In this document: in pieces, positions 29,787-38,052 of the stretch | How positions within the stretch are numbered: the stretch's first letter is position 1 | Layout of the letters: every line of letters begins with the position of its first letter | Assembly (NCBI GenBank): GCA_017643305.1 | Contig: JAEPNQ010000006.1 | Location: 23,291 to 87,290 of the forward strand | Length of the DNA stretch: 64,000 nt | Origin: Marinibacterium sp. | GTDB lineage: Bacteria > Pseudomonadota > Alphaproteobacteria > Rhodobacterales > Rhodobacteraceae | Direction: 5' to 3' | Position numbers and translations under genes: made by a program | Notes under the pieces: model-generated | Database searches by the model: none | Told to the model about the DNA's origin: nothing | The model's input: the letters and a program-made list of their open reading frames with translations, nothing else

Positions 29787-29861
29787 CACCTGCTGCAGCA
29801 TTGCAGTGGTTTTTGCCGTGCTTTTCCTCGCAAGGTTGGGCCCGTTCAAGGGAGACACGAT

Positions 29862-30866
29862 ATGGTCTGTAACTTGTTGAGTGCGGCTGCTCTTGCGCTG
29901 GTTGCAATCTCCGCCGCTGCGGAGGATGACACCCGCACACAAATAGTGCGTTTCGCGCCCGGGACCTCGGGTGCCACGATCCAGGACCAGATCACCGGTT
30001 ACGAAGTGGTGCGTTATGTTCTGGGTGCTTCGGTAGGCCAGCGCATGACCATTGCCCTGACCACCGGTCACACTTCGACCTATTTCAATGCTGTTCAGCC
30101 CAGTGCCCCTCAGGGTCCGGCGCTGGCCAGTAGTGAAATGGCGGGGACCAACCCGATGGTACCGGATCTCAACCGGTTTGACGGCGTCATGCCCGAGACT
30201 GGCGATTACGTGATCGAAGTCTGGATGTACCGGTCCGCCGCACGCCGGGGCGATGTGGCTGATTTCACGCTGGACATCGCGATCGGCGCCGGTGCCGCTG
30301 CGGCCGCTGGATCGTCGGATGAAGCCGATAGCCTGTCCAGCGGACCGGACTGGTGGGAGGTGCGCGTGGGTAGCACACTGAATGTGCATTCAGCGCCGTC
30401 GACCTCTGCCCCGACCGTTGGGCGTCTGCCAAATGGCCTGGTGGTTGAAAACCGCGGCTGCCAGATGGCCGAAGGGCGCAAATGGTGCCAGATCGCCTAT
30501 GGCGATGCCGCCGGCTGGGTCGCGGGCGAATATCTGGTCGAAATTGCGGCGCCCGCCATAGCAGGTGGTGGTGACGTCAAGGTGCCAGGAACCGAATACA
30601 ATGCTACCGGCCAGATCCCCTGTGCCACCGCGCCCAGCATGCCCATGGCCCAATGCGACTTTGGTGTAATCCGCCGGGGCAACGGGGACGCGACCGTAGT
30701 GGTCACGTTGCCGGGTGGCGGCCAGCGCTATCTCTATTTCGACGGCAATGCGTCGTCTTCGGACGGTGGTCACACGGTTTGGGAACGGACCGGTGATCTC
30801 AACCGCATTTCAGTCGAAGATGAGGAGCGGTATGAAATTCCGGATGCTGTGCGGTACGGTGGTTAG
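29862..30866 (+). CDS. exported SH3-domain protein
   Basis: 334 aa with a signal peptide (about 1-20, ending ISAAAE). Residues about 25-145 form an unknown beta-rich domain with an NRFDGVMPETGDYVIEVWMYR segment, like domains found in proteins that resist periplasmic or extracellular stress. Residues about 160-225 match a bacterial SH3 (SH3_3) domain (WEVRVGSTLNVHSAPSTSAP, GWVAGEYL). The C-terminal part has three cysteines. GGGAGA precedes the ATG. Probably a cell-envelope protein; ligand unknown. Confidence 0.75.
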   Translation: MVCNLLSAAALALVAISAAAEDDTRTQIVRFAPGTSGATIQDQITGYEVVRYVLGASVGQRMTIALTTGHTSTYFNAVQPSAPQGPALASSEMAGTNPMVPDLNRFDGVMPETGDYVIEVWMYRSAARRGDVADFTLDIAIGAGAAAAAGSSDEADSLSSGPDWWEVRVGSTLNVHSAPSTSAPTVGRLPNGLVVENRGCQMAEGRKWCQIAYGDAAGWVAGEYLVEIAAPAIAGGGDVKVPGTEYNATGQIPCATAPSMPMAQCDFGVIRRGNGDATVVVTLPGGGQRYLYFDGNASSSDGGHTVWERTGDLNRISVEDEERYEIPDAVRYGG

Positions 30867-30993
30867 GAAATCGGCAGTGATCTGGGCGGATTGCGACTGA
30901 AGACGGCCAATCTATTGCACCGGCTTTGTGGTTGGATAAGGTGTCGTCGGCTCCGCCGATTAGCACAAGCCAAACACCGGAGAGACGCAAAAC

Positions 30994-32346
30994 ATGACCT
31001 TTCCCTTGACCCTGCCGGCAATGCCGGAACACGGCGGCGAACTGCCTGAGCGCGCCGATGTGGTTGTGATTGGCGGTGGTGTTGCCGGTGTGTCTGCCGC
31101 GCTATTTTTGCGGCAGAAGGGTCTGCGTGTGGTATTGCTGGAGAAGGGCCGGATCGCTGCAGAGCAATCGTCCCGCAACTGGGGCTGGGTCCGGGTACAG
31201 GGGCGCGATCCAGCGGAAATTCCCATCGCACTCGAAGCCCAGCAGCGTTGGATCGATCTGGAGGACCGGGCTGGTGGCCGCATGGGGGTGAGGCGTGTCG
31301 GCGTGACCTATCTCGCCGATGATGAAAAGCAGGCCGAAGCCTTTCACGACTGGTTGAAACTTGCCGAGGCGCACCAGCTCGACAGCCATTTCATCGACCG
31401 CGATGCACTGCGCGATCATCTGCCCCAGGCCAAGGCCAGTTGGGCGGGCGCGATGTTCACGCCGTCAGATATGAAGGCAGAGCCCTGGGTTGCCGTGCCC
31501 GAACTGGGCCGCATGGCCGCCGAAGATGGCGTGGACCTGCGCGAAGCCTGCGCAGCCCGTGCGCTGGACATGCAGGGCGGGCACGTGACGGGCGTGTTCA
31601 CCGAAGCGGGGCGCATTGCCACTGATACCGTTGTGCTGGCCGCCGGGGCGTGGTCGCGGCTGTTTCTGAAACGCCATGGCGTCACGATCCCGCAACTGGC
31701 GGTACGTTCGAGCGCCATGGCCACCGGGCCACTGCCCGAGGTGTTCGGCGGTGCGGCGGCGGATGGCACGCTCTCGTTCCGGCGCAGGTCCGATGGCGGT
31801 TACACCGTGACGCCCGCGGGTTATTCGGAACTGTTTATCGGTCCTGCTTCCTTTGCGTCCTTCAAGGATTACCTGCCTGTCATCCTGAAACCCGGTGAAT
31901 ACAATTACCACCTGCGCGGGCCCGCGCCACGCGGCTACCCCGACGCCTGGAGCACCCCGCGCAAATGGGCTGAAGATGAGGAAAGCCCGTTTGAACGTAT
32001 GCGCATCCTCAACCCTGACCCGAACCGTCGCAAACTGGACGAGGTACAGGCCAAGTTTTCGCAGATCTTCCCCAGCGCAGGCGACGTGCAAATCCAGGCA
32101 CGCTGGGCAGGCATGATCGATGCATTGCCGGACCTGGTGCCGGTGGTGGATCATGTGGAGCAACTGCCGGGGCTGGTGGTCTGCACGGGGCTCAGCGGGC
32201 ATGGGTTTGGCATCGGCCCGGCCTATGGTCGTATTGTCGCTGATCTGGTCACTGGTGGGATGGTTGGCCATGATCTGCAAGCGTTGCGCATGTCGCGGTT
32301 TTATGATGGCACCCGTTTGGTCCCGACTGAGGCGTCGTCGATCTGA
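30994..32346 (+). CDS. FAD-dependent amino-acid/amine oxidoreductase (DAO family)
   Basis: 450-aa flavoprotein. Its FAD-binding Rossmann motif is VVVIGGGVAGVSAALFLRQKG (from about residue 24), followed by SRNWGWVRVQGRDPAE, which is shared with gamma-glutamylputrescine oxidase/sarcosine oxidase-like DAO proteins. The C-terminal GLSGHGFGIGPAYGRIVADL is the second FAD contact. The substrate (an amine or D-/N-methyl amino acid) is unassigned. It is cytoplasmic, and not in an obvious operon: the neighbours are an SH3 protein and, after a hairpin repeat, remnants. Confidence 0.85.
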   Translation: MTFPLTLPAMPEHGGELPERADVVVIGGGVAGVSAALFLRQKGLRVVLLEKGRIAAEQSSRNWGWVRVQGRDPAEIPIALEAQQRWIDLEDRAGGRMGVRRVGVTYLADDEKQAEAFHDWLKLAEAHQLDSHFIDRDALRDHLPQAKASWAGAMFTPSDMKAEPWVAVPELGRMAAEDGVDLREACAARALDMQGGHVTGVFTEAGRIATDTVVLAAGAWSRLFLKRHGVTIPQLAVRSSAMATGPLPEVFGGAAADGTLSFRRRSDGGYTVTPAGYSELFIGPASFASFKDYLPVILKPGEYNYHLRGPAPRGYPDAWSTPRKWAEDEESPFERMRILNPDPNRRKLDEVQAKFSQIFPSAGDVQIQARWAGMIDALPDLVPVVDHVEQLPGLVVCTGLSGHGFGIGPAYGRIVADLVTGGMVGHDLQALRMSRFYDGTRLVPTEASSI

Positions 32347-32390
32347 GCCGCGGTCCTTCGGAACAGCGGGGTCGGGTGAGATGCACGCAA

Positions 32391-32436
32391 CCGGAAACTT
32401 TGAAAGTTTCCGGTCCGAAACTTTCAAAGAAATCAG
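32391..32436. repeat. double-hairpin intergenic repeat, copy 2 (inverted)
   Basis: The perfect hairpin CCGGAAACTTT-G-AAAGTTTCCGG (32391-32413) is followed by TCCGAAACTTTCAAAGAAATC, which is an imperfect hairpin. Read on the reverse strand, the order and spacing match copy 1 at 12794. It lies 45 bases after the FAD oxidoreductase stop. Confidence 0.5.
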
Positions 32437-32481
32437 CACCGCCTCAATGCTCTGAAACCATTTAAAATTTCTAACTGAACA

Positions 32482-32745
32482 GAAAATTGTCTCGGTCAGA
32501 TCCGCCTTGAATATACTCTCGAGCCCGATCTGCGATGTCCCGCCAGTTTTCATCAGCGTCCCTTCGGCTTCGGCCGTAGCCGCGGCCAGAATGTCGTTGA
32601 AATCTGCAAGGTTCGTCACAGCCGACAGATCGATCACATCATCATCCACGGCGAAATCGGTGACCCGGTCTTTGCAATGCCCGTCTTCAAAGACAAAAAA
32701 GTCATCTCCGTCGCCGCTGGTCAGCAGTGTTGCCGCTGCCGCCCC
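32482..32745 (-). pseudogene. C-terminal fragment of an RTX-type Ca-binding secreted protein
   Basis: The minus-strand frame reads GDGDDFFVFEDGHCKDRVTDF, then DDDVIDLSAVTNLADFNDI and GLESIFKADLTETIFC. This is the pattern of the last RTX repeat and type I secretion tail (GxDxFVF, VTDF, IDLSxV, LxxVxxADLTxxDF) of haemolysin-type proteins. No upstream repeats or start remain. The open frame also runs into the opposite strand of the FAD oxidoreductase, where it has no meaning. A remnant only. Confidence 0.6.
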
Positions 32746-33065
32746 TGATGGCTTTGATCGCAAAGACAAAGCCCGGATCGCCCCTGTTGTTGGAAAGGAT
32801 AAAAGCCGGTAACAGGTCGACATAAAATGTCTTATCCCATCCGCCAGGCTCAGCGTGTCGTAGCCTACATCGCAGAGTACGGGAACAGCATTATAATTAA
32901 TGAAACCACCCCGATCCAACTTGGTCAGCCACAACTGAATTTTCTTTCGAGTAAACAAAAAAACCAACTTGGCACCATCAGTCCAGTTAGGCTCGGTGCT
33001 TTCGCTTGCAGGGACTTGCCGATAGTCTTTGGCTAAGTTTTGTTTCAGTATTTTGAGAGTCGACC

Positions 33066-34064
33066 ATGCCTAAGGACAGCTCCGCCACCGCCCGCACCCA
33101 GATCGACGTCCTGCGCGACCGGATGGGCGAGGCGATCATCGGCCAGCGGGAGGTGATCGAACGGCTGATCATCGGGCTTCTGGCCAATGGCAACCTGCTG
33201 GTCGAGGGTTTGCCCGGTCTGGCCAAAACGCGGGCGATCAAGGCGCTGGCCAAGAACTTGGAGTGCGATTTTTCGCGCATCCAGTTCACGCCTGATCTGC
33301 TGCCATCGGACGTGACCGGTACAGAGGTCTATCACCAGACGGCAGAGGGCGCGGCCTTTCGGTTCGAGCAAGGGCCGATCTTTGCCAATGTTGTGCTAGC
33401 GGATGAGATCAACCGCGCCCCCGCCAAGGTGCAGGCCGCGCTGCTGGAGGCCATGGAAGAACGCCAGGTCACGGTCGCGGGCAAAACACATATATTGCCG
33501 CCGCTGTTCATGGTGATGGCCACACAAAACCCGGTGGAGCAGGAAGGCACCTATCCGCTGCCCGAAGCTCAGATGGACCGTTTCCTGATGCATGTGATGA
33601 TTACTTATCCGCCGGTTGAAGATGAGGTGAAAGTGATCCGCCTGGTGCGGGACGAAGAGATCGCCGCCGGGGGCGGCGGACCGAAAAAGGAAAAGCCACC
33701 TGCGATCCCGCAATCGGTGGTTTTTGAGGCGCATACGGCCATTGGCCAGATCCATGTGTCGGATGCGATGGAGCGCTACATGGCCGATCTGGTGGATGCC
33801 ACGCGCTTTCCCGACCGTTTTGGTGATGACCTGAAACGCTGGATCGAAATCGGCGCCTCCCCCCGTGGATCGCTGGCTCTCGACCGCTGCGGGCGCACCC
33901 ATGCCTGGCTGCGCGGCCGCGACTATGTGGACCCAGAAGACATACGGGCCATAGCGCCGGACGTCCTGCGCCACCGGCTGGGACTGAGCCATGAGGCGCA
34001 GGGTGAAGGCATTGGTGCCGACAACGTGGTGGCCGAACTGCTGCGCCAGGTGGCGCTGCCCTGA
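33066..34064 (+). CDS. moxR: MoxR-family AAA+ ATPase
   Basis: 332-aa AAA+ protein with Walker A GLPGLAKT (48-55), Walker B VVLADEIN (about 109-116) followed by RAPAKVQAALLEAMEER, sensor 1 ATQNPVEQEGTYPLPEAQMDRF, and the C-terminal lid domain. MoxR ATPases act with von Willebrand A proteins to mature or remodel metalloproteins or envelope complexes. First gene of a six-gene block in which every later gene overlaps or nearly touches the previous one. Confidence 0.92.
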   Translation: MPKDSSATARTQIDVLRDRMGEAIIGQREVIERLIIGLLANGNLLVEGLPGLAKTRAIKALAKNLECDFSRIQFTPDLLPSDVTGTEVYHQTAEGAAFRFEQGPIFANVVLADEINRAPAKVQAALLEAMEERQVTVAGKTHILPPLFMVMATQNPVEQEGTYPLPEAQMDRFLMHVMITYPPVEDEVKVIRLVRDEEIAAGGGGPKKEKPPAIPQSVVFEAHTAIGQIHVSDAMERYMADLVDATRFPDRFGDDLKRWIEIGASPRGSLALDRCGRTHAWLRGRDYVDPEDIRAIAPDVLRHRLGLSHEAQGEGIGADNVVAELLRQVALP

Positions 34065-34074
34065 GGCCGCACAG

Positions 34075-35073
34075 ATGGCCGACGCCCCCCATATCGATCG
34101 TGCCGCAAGGTCCCGCACCGGAACCTTGCGCCCTGATGATGACGCCGCCGCAGATCCGCGCGTGCGCGTCACTCTCGGCCATTTGCGCAGCCTTGAACGC
34201 CGTGCCAAACAGCTCAGCTTCCTGCCGCGCCAGCCCGCCCGATCCATTCTGAACGGGCGCCATGCGTCACGCCTGCGGGGCAGGGGGCTGAACTTCGAAG
34301 AACTGCGCGGCTACCTGCCCGGTGACGACGTGCGTGCCATCGACTGGAAGGTCACTGCCAGAACGGGTGAGCCTTATATCCGCGTCATGACCGAAGAACG
34401 TGACCGGCCCGCGCTGATCGTCGTGGACCAGCGCATGTCGATGTTCTTCGGCTCCCGACTCAACATGAAGTCGGTCACTGCTGCCGAGGCCGCCGCCCTC
34501 GCCGCTTTCCGTATTCTGGACCAAAGCGATCGGGTCGGCGGCATCGTGTTTGGCGATGCGCATCTGGCCGAAATCCGGCCGCAGCGCAGCCGCGTGGCGC
34601 TGAACCGTTTCCTGACCGCGCTGGCCAATGCCAATAGCCTGCTGCATGCCGAAGCCCCGCATTTGGACCCTATGCCGCTGACCAACGTGCTGCGCGCGGT
34701 CGCCAATATCGCCAGCCGGGACCACCTGATAATCCTGCTTGGCGATTTTGATGTGATCGACGCGGACACCGACCGGCTGATTTCCGGTCTCGCCCGGCGC
34801 AACGATCTGGTGCTGGGGCTGGTCACCGACCCCACTGCACAAGAGGTGCCCGAGGGGTTGAACATGGTCGTCTCCGATGGCGTTCTGCAGGCCGAGATTG
34901 ACACTGGCACCGATGCCACTCGCCAATCCCTGCGCGAGATGTCCGAGGGGCGCTTGGCGCAGGTTTTTGACTGGCAGCGCCGGTTCGGGGTGGCGGTTCT
35001 GCCGCTGACCTCTGGCGAAGAAACACTGCCGCAAATCCGCCGCCTGATGGGGCTGGGGCCGGGGGCGCGGTGA
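34075..35073 (+). CDS. DUF58 domain protein
   Basis: 332 aa. It contains the conserved DUF58 block GRGLNFEELRGYLPGDDVRAIDW, followed by a VWA-like Rossmann region (ALIVVDQRMSMFFGS). It begins 10 bases after moxR. DUF58 proteins are constant partners of MoxR and Bat proteins. There is no signal peptide or strong membrane segment, so it probably works on the cytoplasmic side. The frame opens at 33991 inside moxR, but the ATG at 34075 is the only reasonable start. Confidence 0.88.
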   Translation: MADAPHIDRAARSRTGTLRPDDDAAADPRVRVTLGHLRSLERRAKQLSFLPRQPARSILNGRHASRLRGRGLNFEELRGYLPGDDVRAIDWKVTARTGEPYIRVMTEERDRPALIVVDQRMSMFFGSRLNMKSVTAAEAAALAAFRILDQSDRVGGIVFGDAHLAEIRPQRSRVALNRFLTALANANSLLHAEAPHLDPMPLTNVLRAVANIASRDHLIILLGDFDVIDADTDRLISGLARRNDLVLGLVTDPTAQEVPEGLNMVVSDGVLQAEIDTGTDATRQSLREMSEGRLAQVFDWQRRFGVAVLPLTSGEETLPQIRRLMGLGPGAR

Positions 35074-35546
35074 TGAACGAGGGTGAAACCATCTCTGTCA
35101 CCAGCCTTGTGGACCTGTTTGACCAGCTGGTACTGCCCGAAGACCCCGCTCCGGTGTCGATGATGCCCGAAACGGCCGGTTGGTGGATCCTGGCTGCTAT
35201 TGTCTCGTTTGGTTTTGGCTGGCTCATCCGCCACATGGCCCGCGACTGGCGCGCCAATGCCTATCGACGTGCGGCTGTGCGCGAACTGGAATTGGTGGGC
35301 GAAGACCCCGCCGCCATCGCTGCTATCCTGCGGCGCACCGCACTGGCGGCTTGGCCGCGTCAGGATGTGGCGGCGCTGACAGGTGAAGATTGGGTCGCTT
35401 TCCTGCGTCGCAGCGGTGATTTTCCCGAACCCATGGCGCGGACACTAGCGCTGGCGCCATACCAGCCGGGGATACAGCCGGATGAAGGCTTGTCGCTGGC
35501 AGCGGAGGCCTGGATCCGACACCACCGGCGGGAGGGTGTGCAATGA
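35073..35546 (+). CDS. DUF4381 membrane protein
   Basis: 157 aa. It has a short N-terminal segment with the LPEDPAPVSMMPETAGWWIL motif, one membrane helix (about 33-52), then a cytoplasmic helical domain with RRTALAAWPRQDVAALTGEDWVAFL, characteristic of DUF4381. Its ATG overlaps the previous stop by one base (TGATG) and its own stop overlaps batA by four bases (ATGA). It probably anchors the MoxR/VWA complex at the membrane. Confidence 0.85.
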   Translation: MNEGETISVTSLVDLFDQLVLPEDPAPVSMMPETAGWWILAAIVSFGFGWLIRHMARDWRANAYRRAAVRELELVGEDPAAIAAILRRTALAAWPRQDVAALTGEDWVAFLRRSGDFPEPMARTLALAPYQPGIQPDEGLSLAAEAWIRHHRREGVQ

Positions 35547-36532
35547 TCACGCTGGGCCTGCCTTTCGCGCTGGGACTGCTGCCGTTGCCCTGGCTGATCT
35601 GGCGCTTAATGCCACCGGTGCGCGAAAAGGTGACCGCACTGCGCTTCCCCTTCTTCCGCCGCATTGCCGAGGCTGCTGGCGCTGACCCGCGCGAAGGCGC
35701 CGTGGTGTTGGTGCGCAGCTGGGTGCAGATGGCCGCTGCGCTGACGGTCTGGGCGCTGGTGGTTGTTGCGCTGGCCCAACCGGAACGCGTCGGCCAGCCG
35801 GTTGAGATGACCCGCGCCGCCCGTGACGTGTTGCTGGCCATCGACATTTCCGGCTCCATGGACGCGCGGGATTTCCCCGGTGAGGACGGCAAACCGCTGC
35901 AACGGCTGGAAGCCGTACGCAACGTGGTGAAGGAATTTGTCACCAGGCGCGATGGTGACCGCATAGCGCTGATTGTTTTCGGCTCCAAAGCCTATGTGCA
36001 GGCGCCATTGACCGAGGACCTGACCACCATCCTCGACCTGTTGGACCGGACCCAGGTGGGCATGGCCGGCCCGCATACAGCGCTGGGCGATTCCATCGGC
36101 CTGGCGATCCGTACCTTTGAGGCGAGCGAGATCAAAGACCGGCTGATGATCCTGCTGTCCGACGGCTCCGACACGGCCAGCCGGATGAGTCCAGTCAACG
36201 CTGCAGAAATTGCGGCAGGTGATGGGGTGGAGATTTTCACCATCGGCGTGGGCGATCCGGAGGCGTCGGGTGAAAACCGTGTGGATCTGGTGGCGCTTCA
36301 GGACATCGCGCGCCGCACGGGTGGGGCCTATTTCTTTGCGGCGGACGAAAGCGCGCTCACGTCGGTGTATGACCGGGTCGATGCCATGGCCCCGCGCGTC
36401 ACCGAAACGCTCAGCTTTCGGCCGCGCAAATCGCTGGCGCACTGGCCCATGGGGCTGGCCGTGTTGATCGCGCTGGGCGCGGTGGCTGTATTGCATCTGC
36501 AAACTGCGCGGGCGGGGAGGGCACGGGCATGA
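35543..36532 (+). CDS. batA: VWA-domain membrane protein (BatA-like)
   Basis: 329 aa with two N-terminal membrane segments (about 5-22, 58-78), a von Willebrand A domain with an intact metal site (MIDAS) Asp101-x-Ser103-x-Ser105 in DISGSM, a T and D further on (GPHTALGD, LLSDGSD), and a final membrane helix (about 303-320). The VWA domain would face the periplasm. It is translationally coupled to the genes on both sides by ATGA overlaps. Works with MoxR; the target is unknown. Confidence 0.88.
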   Translation: MITLGLPFALGLLPLPWLIWRLMPPVREKVTALRFPFFRRIAEAAGADPREGAVVLVRSWVQMAAALTVWALVVVALAQPERVGQPVEMTRAARDVLLAIDISGSMDARDFPGEDGKPLQRLEAVRNVVKEFVTRRDGDRIALIVFGSKAYVQAPLTEDLTTILDLLDRTQVGMAGPHTALGDSIGLAIRTFEASEIKDRLMILLSDGSDTASRMSPVNAAEIAAGDGVEIFTIGVGDPEASGENRVDLVALQDIARRTGGAYFFAADESALTSVYDRVDAMAPRVTETLSFRPRKSLAHWPMGLAVLIALGAVAVLHLQTARAGRARA

Positions 36533-38052
36533 CCGGTCTGACCGTCGTGCTGGAGGCGTTCCATTTTCTGCGGCCGCTCTGGCTGCTGGCCCTGCTGGCG
36601 GCAGTGCTGCTCTGGCTGCTGGTCCGGCGCGGCCAGACCCGGCGCACGCCACCAGCGGCCGGGCTCGCCCCCCATCTGCGTGCCGCGCTCACCATTGGTG
36701 ACAATCGCCAGCGGCGGTTCCTGCCCATCGATGGCGTCTGTCTGACGCTTGCCCTGCTGATACTCGGCGCCGCTGGTCCAACATGGTCGCGCCAGCCCGA
36801 TCCGTTCGTCGCTCAATCCGCGCCGCTGGTCGTGGCGCTGCGTGTCGCGCCCTCAATGGATGAACCCGACGTTGCCCCGACCCGGATGGAACGCGGCAAA
36901 CACAAGATCCGCGATCTGCTGGAGCTGCGCGCGGGGGCCCGTACCGCTTTGGTTGCCTATGCCGGAACGACCCATGCGGTGGTGCCAATGACCGAAGATC
37001 TGGGCGTCGTGACCCCGTATTTGGAAGGGCTGGCGACCGATATTATGCCCGTCGAAGGCAACCGCGCCGCCGACGCGCTGGCGCTGGCTGAAGATATCCT
37101 TGCGCGCGAGGATCTGCCAGGCGGCGTTCTGTTTGTCACCGACAGCTTGGACCTCACGGATGTGGCGGCCTTGGATGCCTCGAACGCCACTGTCATGGTG
37201 CTCGCCATGTTGCCCGACGGGGTACAGGAGGCAGGGCTCAATCGCCTTACCACGCCCGTATTGCGGGTCACGCCGGATATGTCCGACATCCGGCAAGTGG
37301 ACCGCGCGATGGCGGCCGCCTACCGGCAGGCGCTGCTCAGCGATACAGACCAGCCCTGGCAGGATCGTGGCCCGTGGCTGGCCTGGCCCGCCGCGCTGTT
37401 CGTGCTGTTGTGGTTCCGACGTGGCTGGACGATGCGTTGGGCCGCGGTGTTTCTCACCGCCCTGGTTATCAGTCAGCCCCGGCCAGCTGTCGCTGACGGA
37501 CTAGCCGCCTGGTTCTTGACTTCCGATCAGCAGGGGCGGCTGGCCTATGAGCGTAAGGACTACGCCCGCGCGGCTGAGCTGTTCGTGGACCCGATGTGGC
37601 GCGGTTATGCCCAGTACAAGGCCGGGCAATACGCCGAAGCCGTGCAAAGCCTGGCCCGTGTCGAAACGGCAGAAGCCGCATTCGTGCAGGGCATCGCCGC
37701 GATCAGAAACCGGGCCTACCGCGATGGCGTTCGTGCGTTTGAAACAACGCTCGCGCGTGATCCGGACTATCCCGGTGCTGCCAAGAACCTCGCTCTCGCC
37801 AAAGAGATCGTAGAGTACGTGGAAAGCGCGCGGGAACAGTCGGATACGGGCGAAGATACTGGGATTGGGGCCGACGATGTGGTCTTCGACAATGAGGAGG
37901 CGCGCGGCGCAGACACCCAGATGGAGGTCCCGCAGGAAGACGGCAGCGGATTGCTGACAGCCGAGCAATGGATGAACACGGTAGACACGCGAACCGGTGA
38001 TTTCCTGCGCCAGCGCTTTGCCATCGAAGCGGCACAGGAGGCGCGGGAATGA
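36529..38052 (+). CDS. batB: VWA/TPR membrane protein (BatB/BatC-like)
   Basis: 507 aa. It has N-terminal membrane helices (about 12-32, 66-84), a VWA-like domain (about 100-260), a further pair of hydrophobic segments (about 283-320), then a TPR-like C-terminal region (YARAAELFVDPMWRGYAQYKAG, FETTLARDPDYPGAAKNLALA) and an acidic tail. The first MIDAS motif reads LRVAPSM with Arg105 where Asp is expected, so the metal site is probably lost. Combines BatB and BatC features in one chain. Four-base overlaps with both neighbours. Confidence 0.82.
   Translation: MTGLTVVLEAFHFLRPLWLLALLAAVLLWLLVRRGQTRRTPPAAGLAPHLRAALTIGDNRQRRFLPIDGVCLTLALLILGAAGPTWSRQPDPFVAQSAPLVVALRVAPSMDEPDVAPTRMERGKHKIRDLLELRAGARTALVAYAGTTHAVVPMTEDLGVVTPYLEGLATDIMPVEGNRAADALALAEDILAREDLPGGVLFVTDSLDLTDVAALDASNATVMVLAMLPDGVQEAGLNRLTTPVLRVTPDMSDIRQVDRAMAAAYRQALLSDTDQPWQDRGPWLAWPAALFVLLWFRRGWTMRWAAVFLTALVISQPRPAVADGLAAWFLTSDQQGRLAYERKDYARAAELFVDPMWRGYAQYKAGQYAEAVQSLARVETAEAAFVQGIAAIRNRAYRDGVRAFETTLARDPDYPGAAKNLALAKEIVEYVESAREQSDTGEDTGIGADDVVFDNEEARGADTQMEVPQEDGSGLLTAEQWMNTVDTRTGDFLRQRFAIEAAQEARE

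Larger units (their letters stand above)
32347..33065. other. intergenic remnant region
   Basis: About 720 bases without an intact gene, between the FAD oxidoreductase and moxR. It begins with copy 2 of the double-hairpin repeat (32391-32436), contains the RTX C-terminal fragment on the minus strand, and ends in an AT-rich stretch (about 32870-32980), presumably including the moxR promoter. No element could be placed precisely. Confidence 0.5.

Noticed and set aside
29793..29806. CTGCAGCATTGCAG upstream of the SH3-domain gene as a PhaR box
   Set aside because: The spacer is 6 rather than 3 or 4 bases and the gene has no PHB link. Not strong enough to call.
31465..32967. 500-codon minus-strand frame as one protein
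   Set aside because: Only the RTX-like part (32482-32745) looks real. Downstream it overlaps the FAD oxidoreductase on the other strand and has no similarity.
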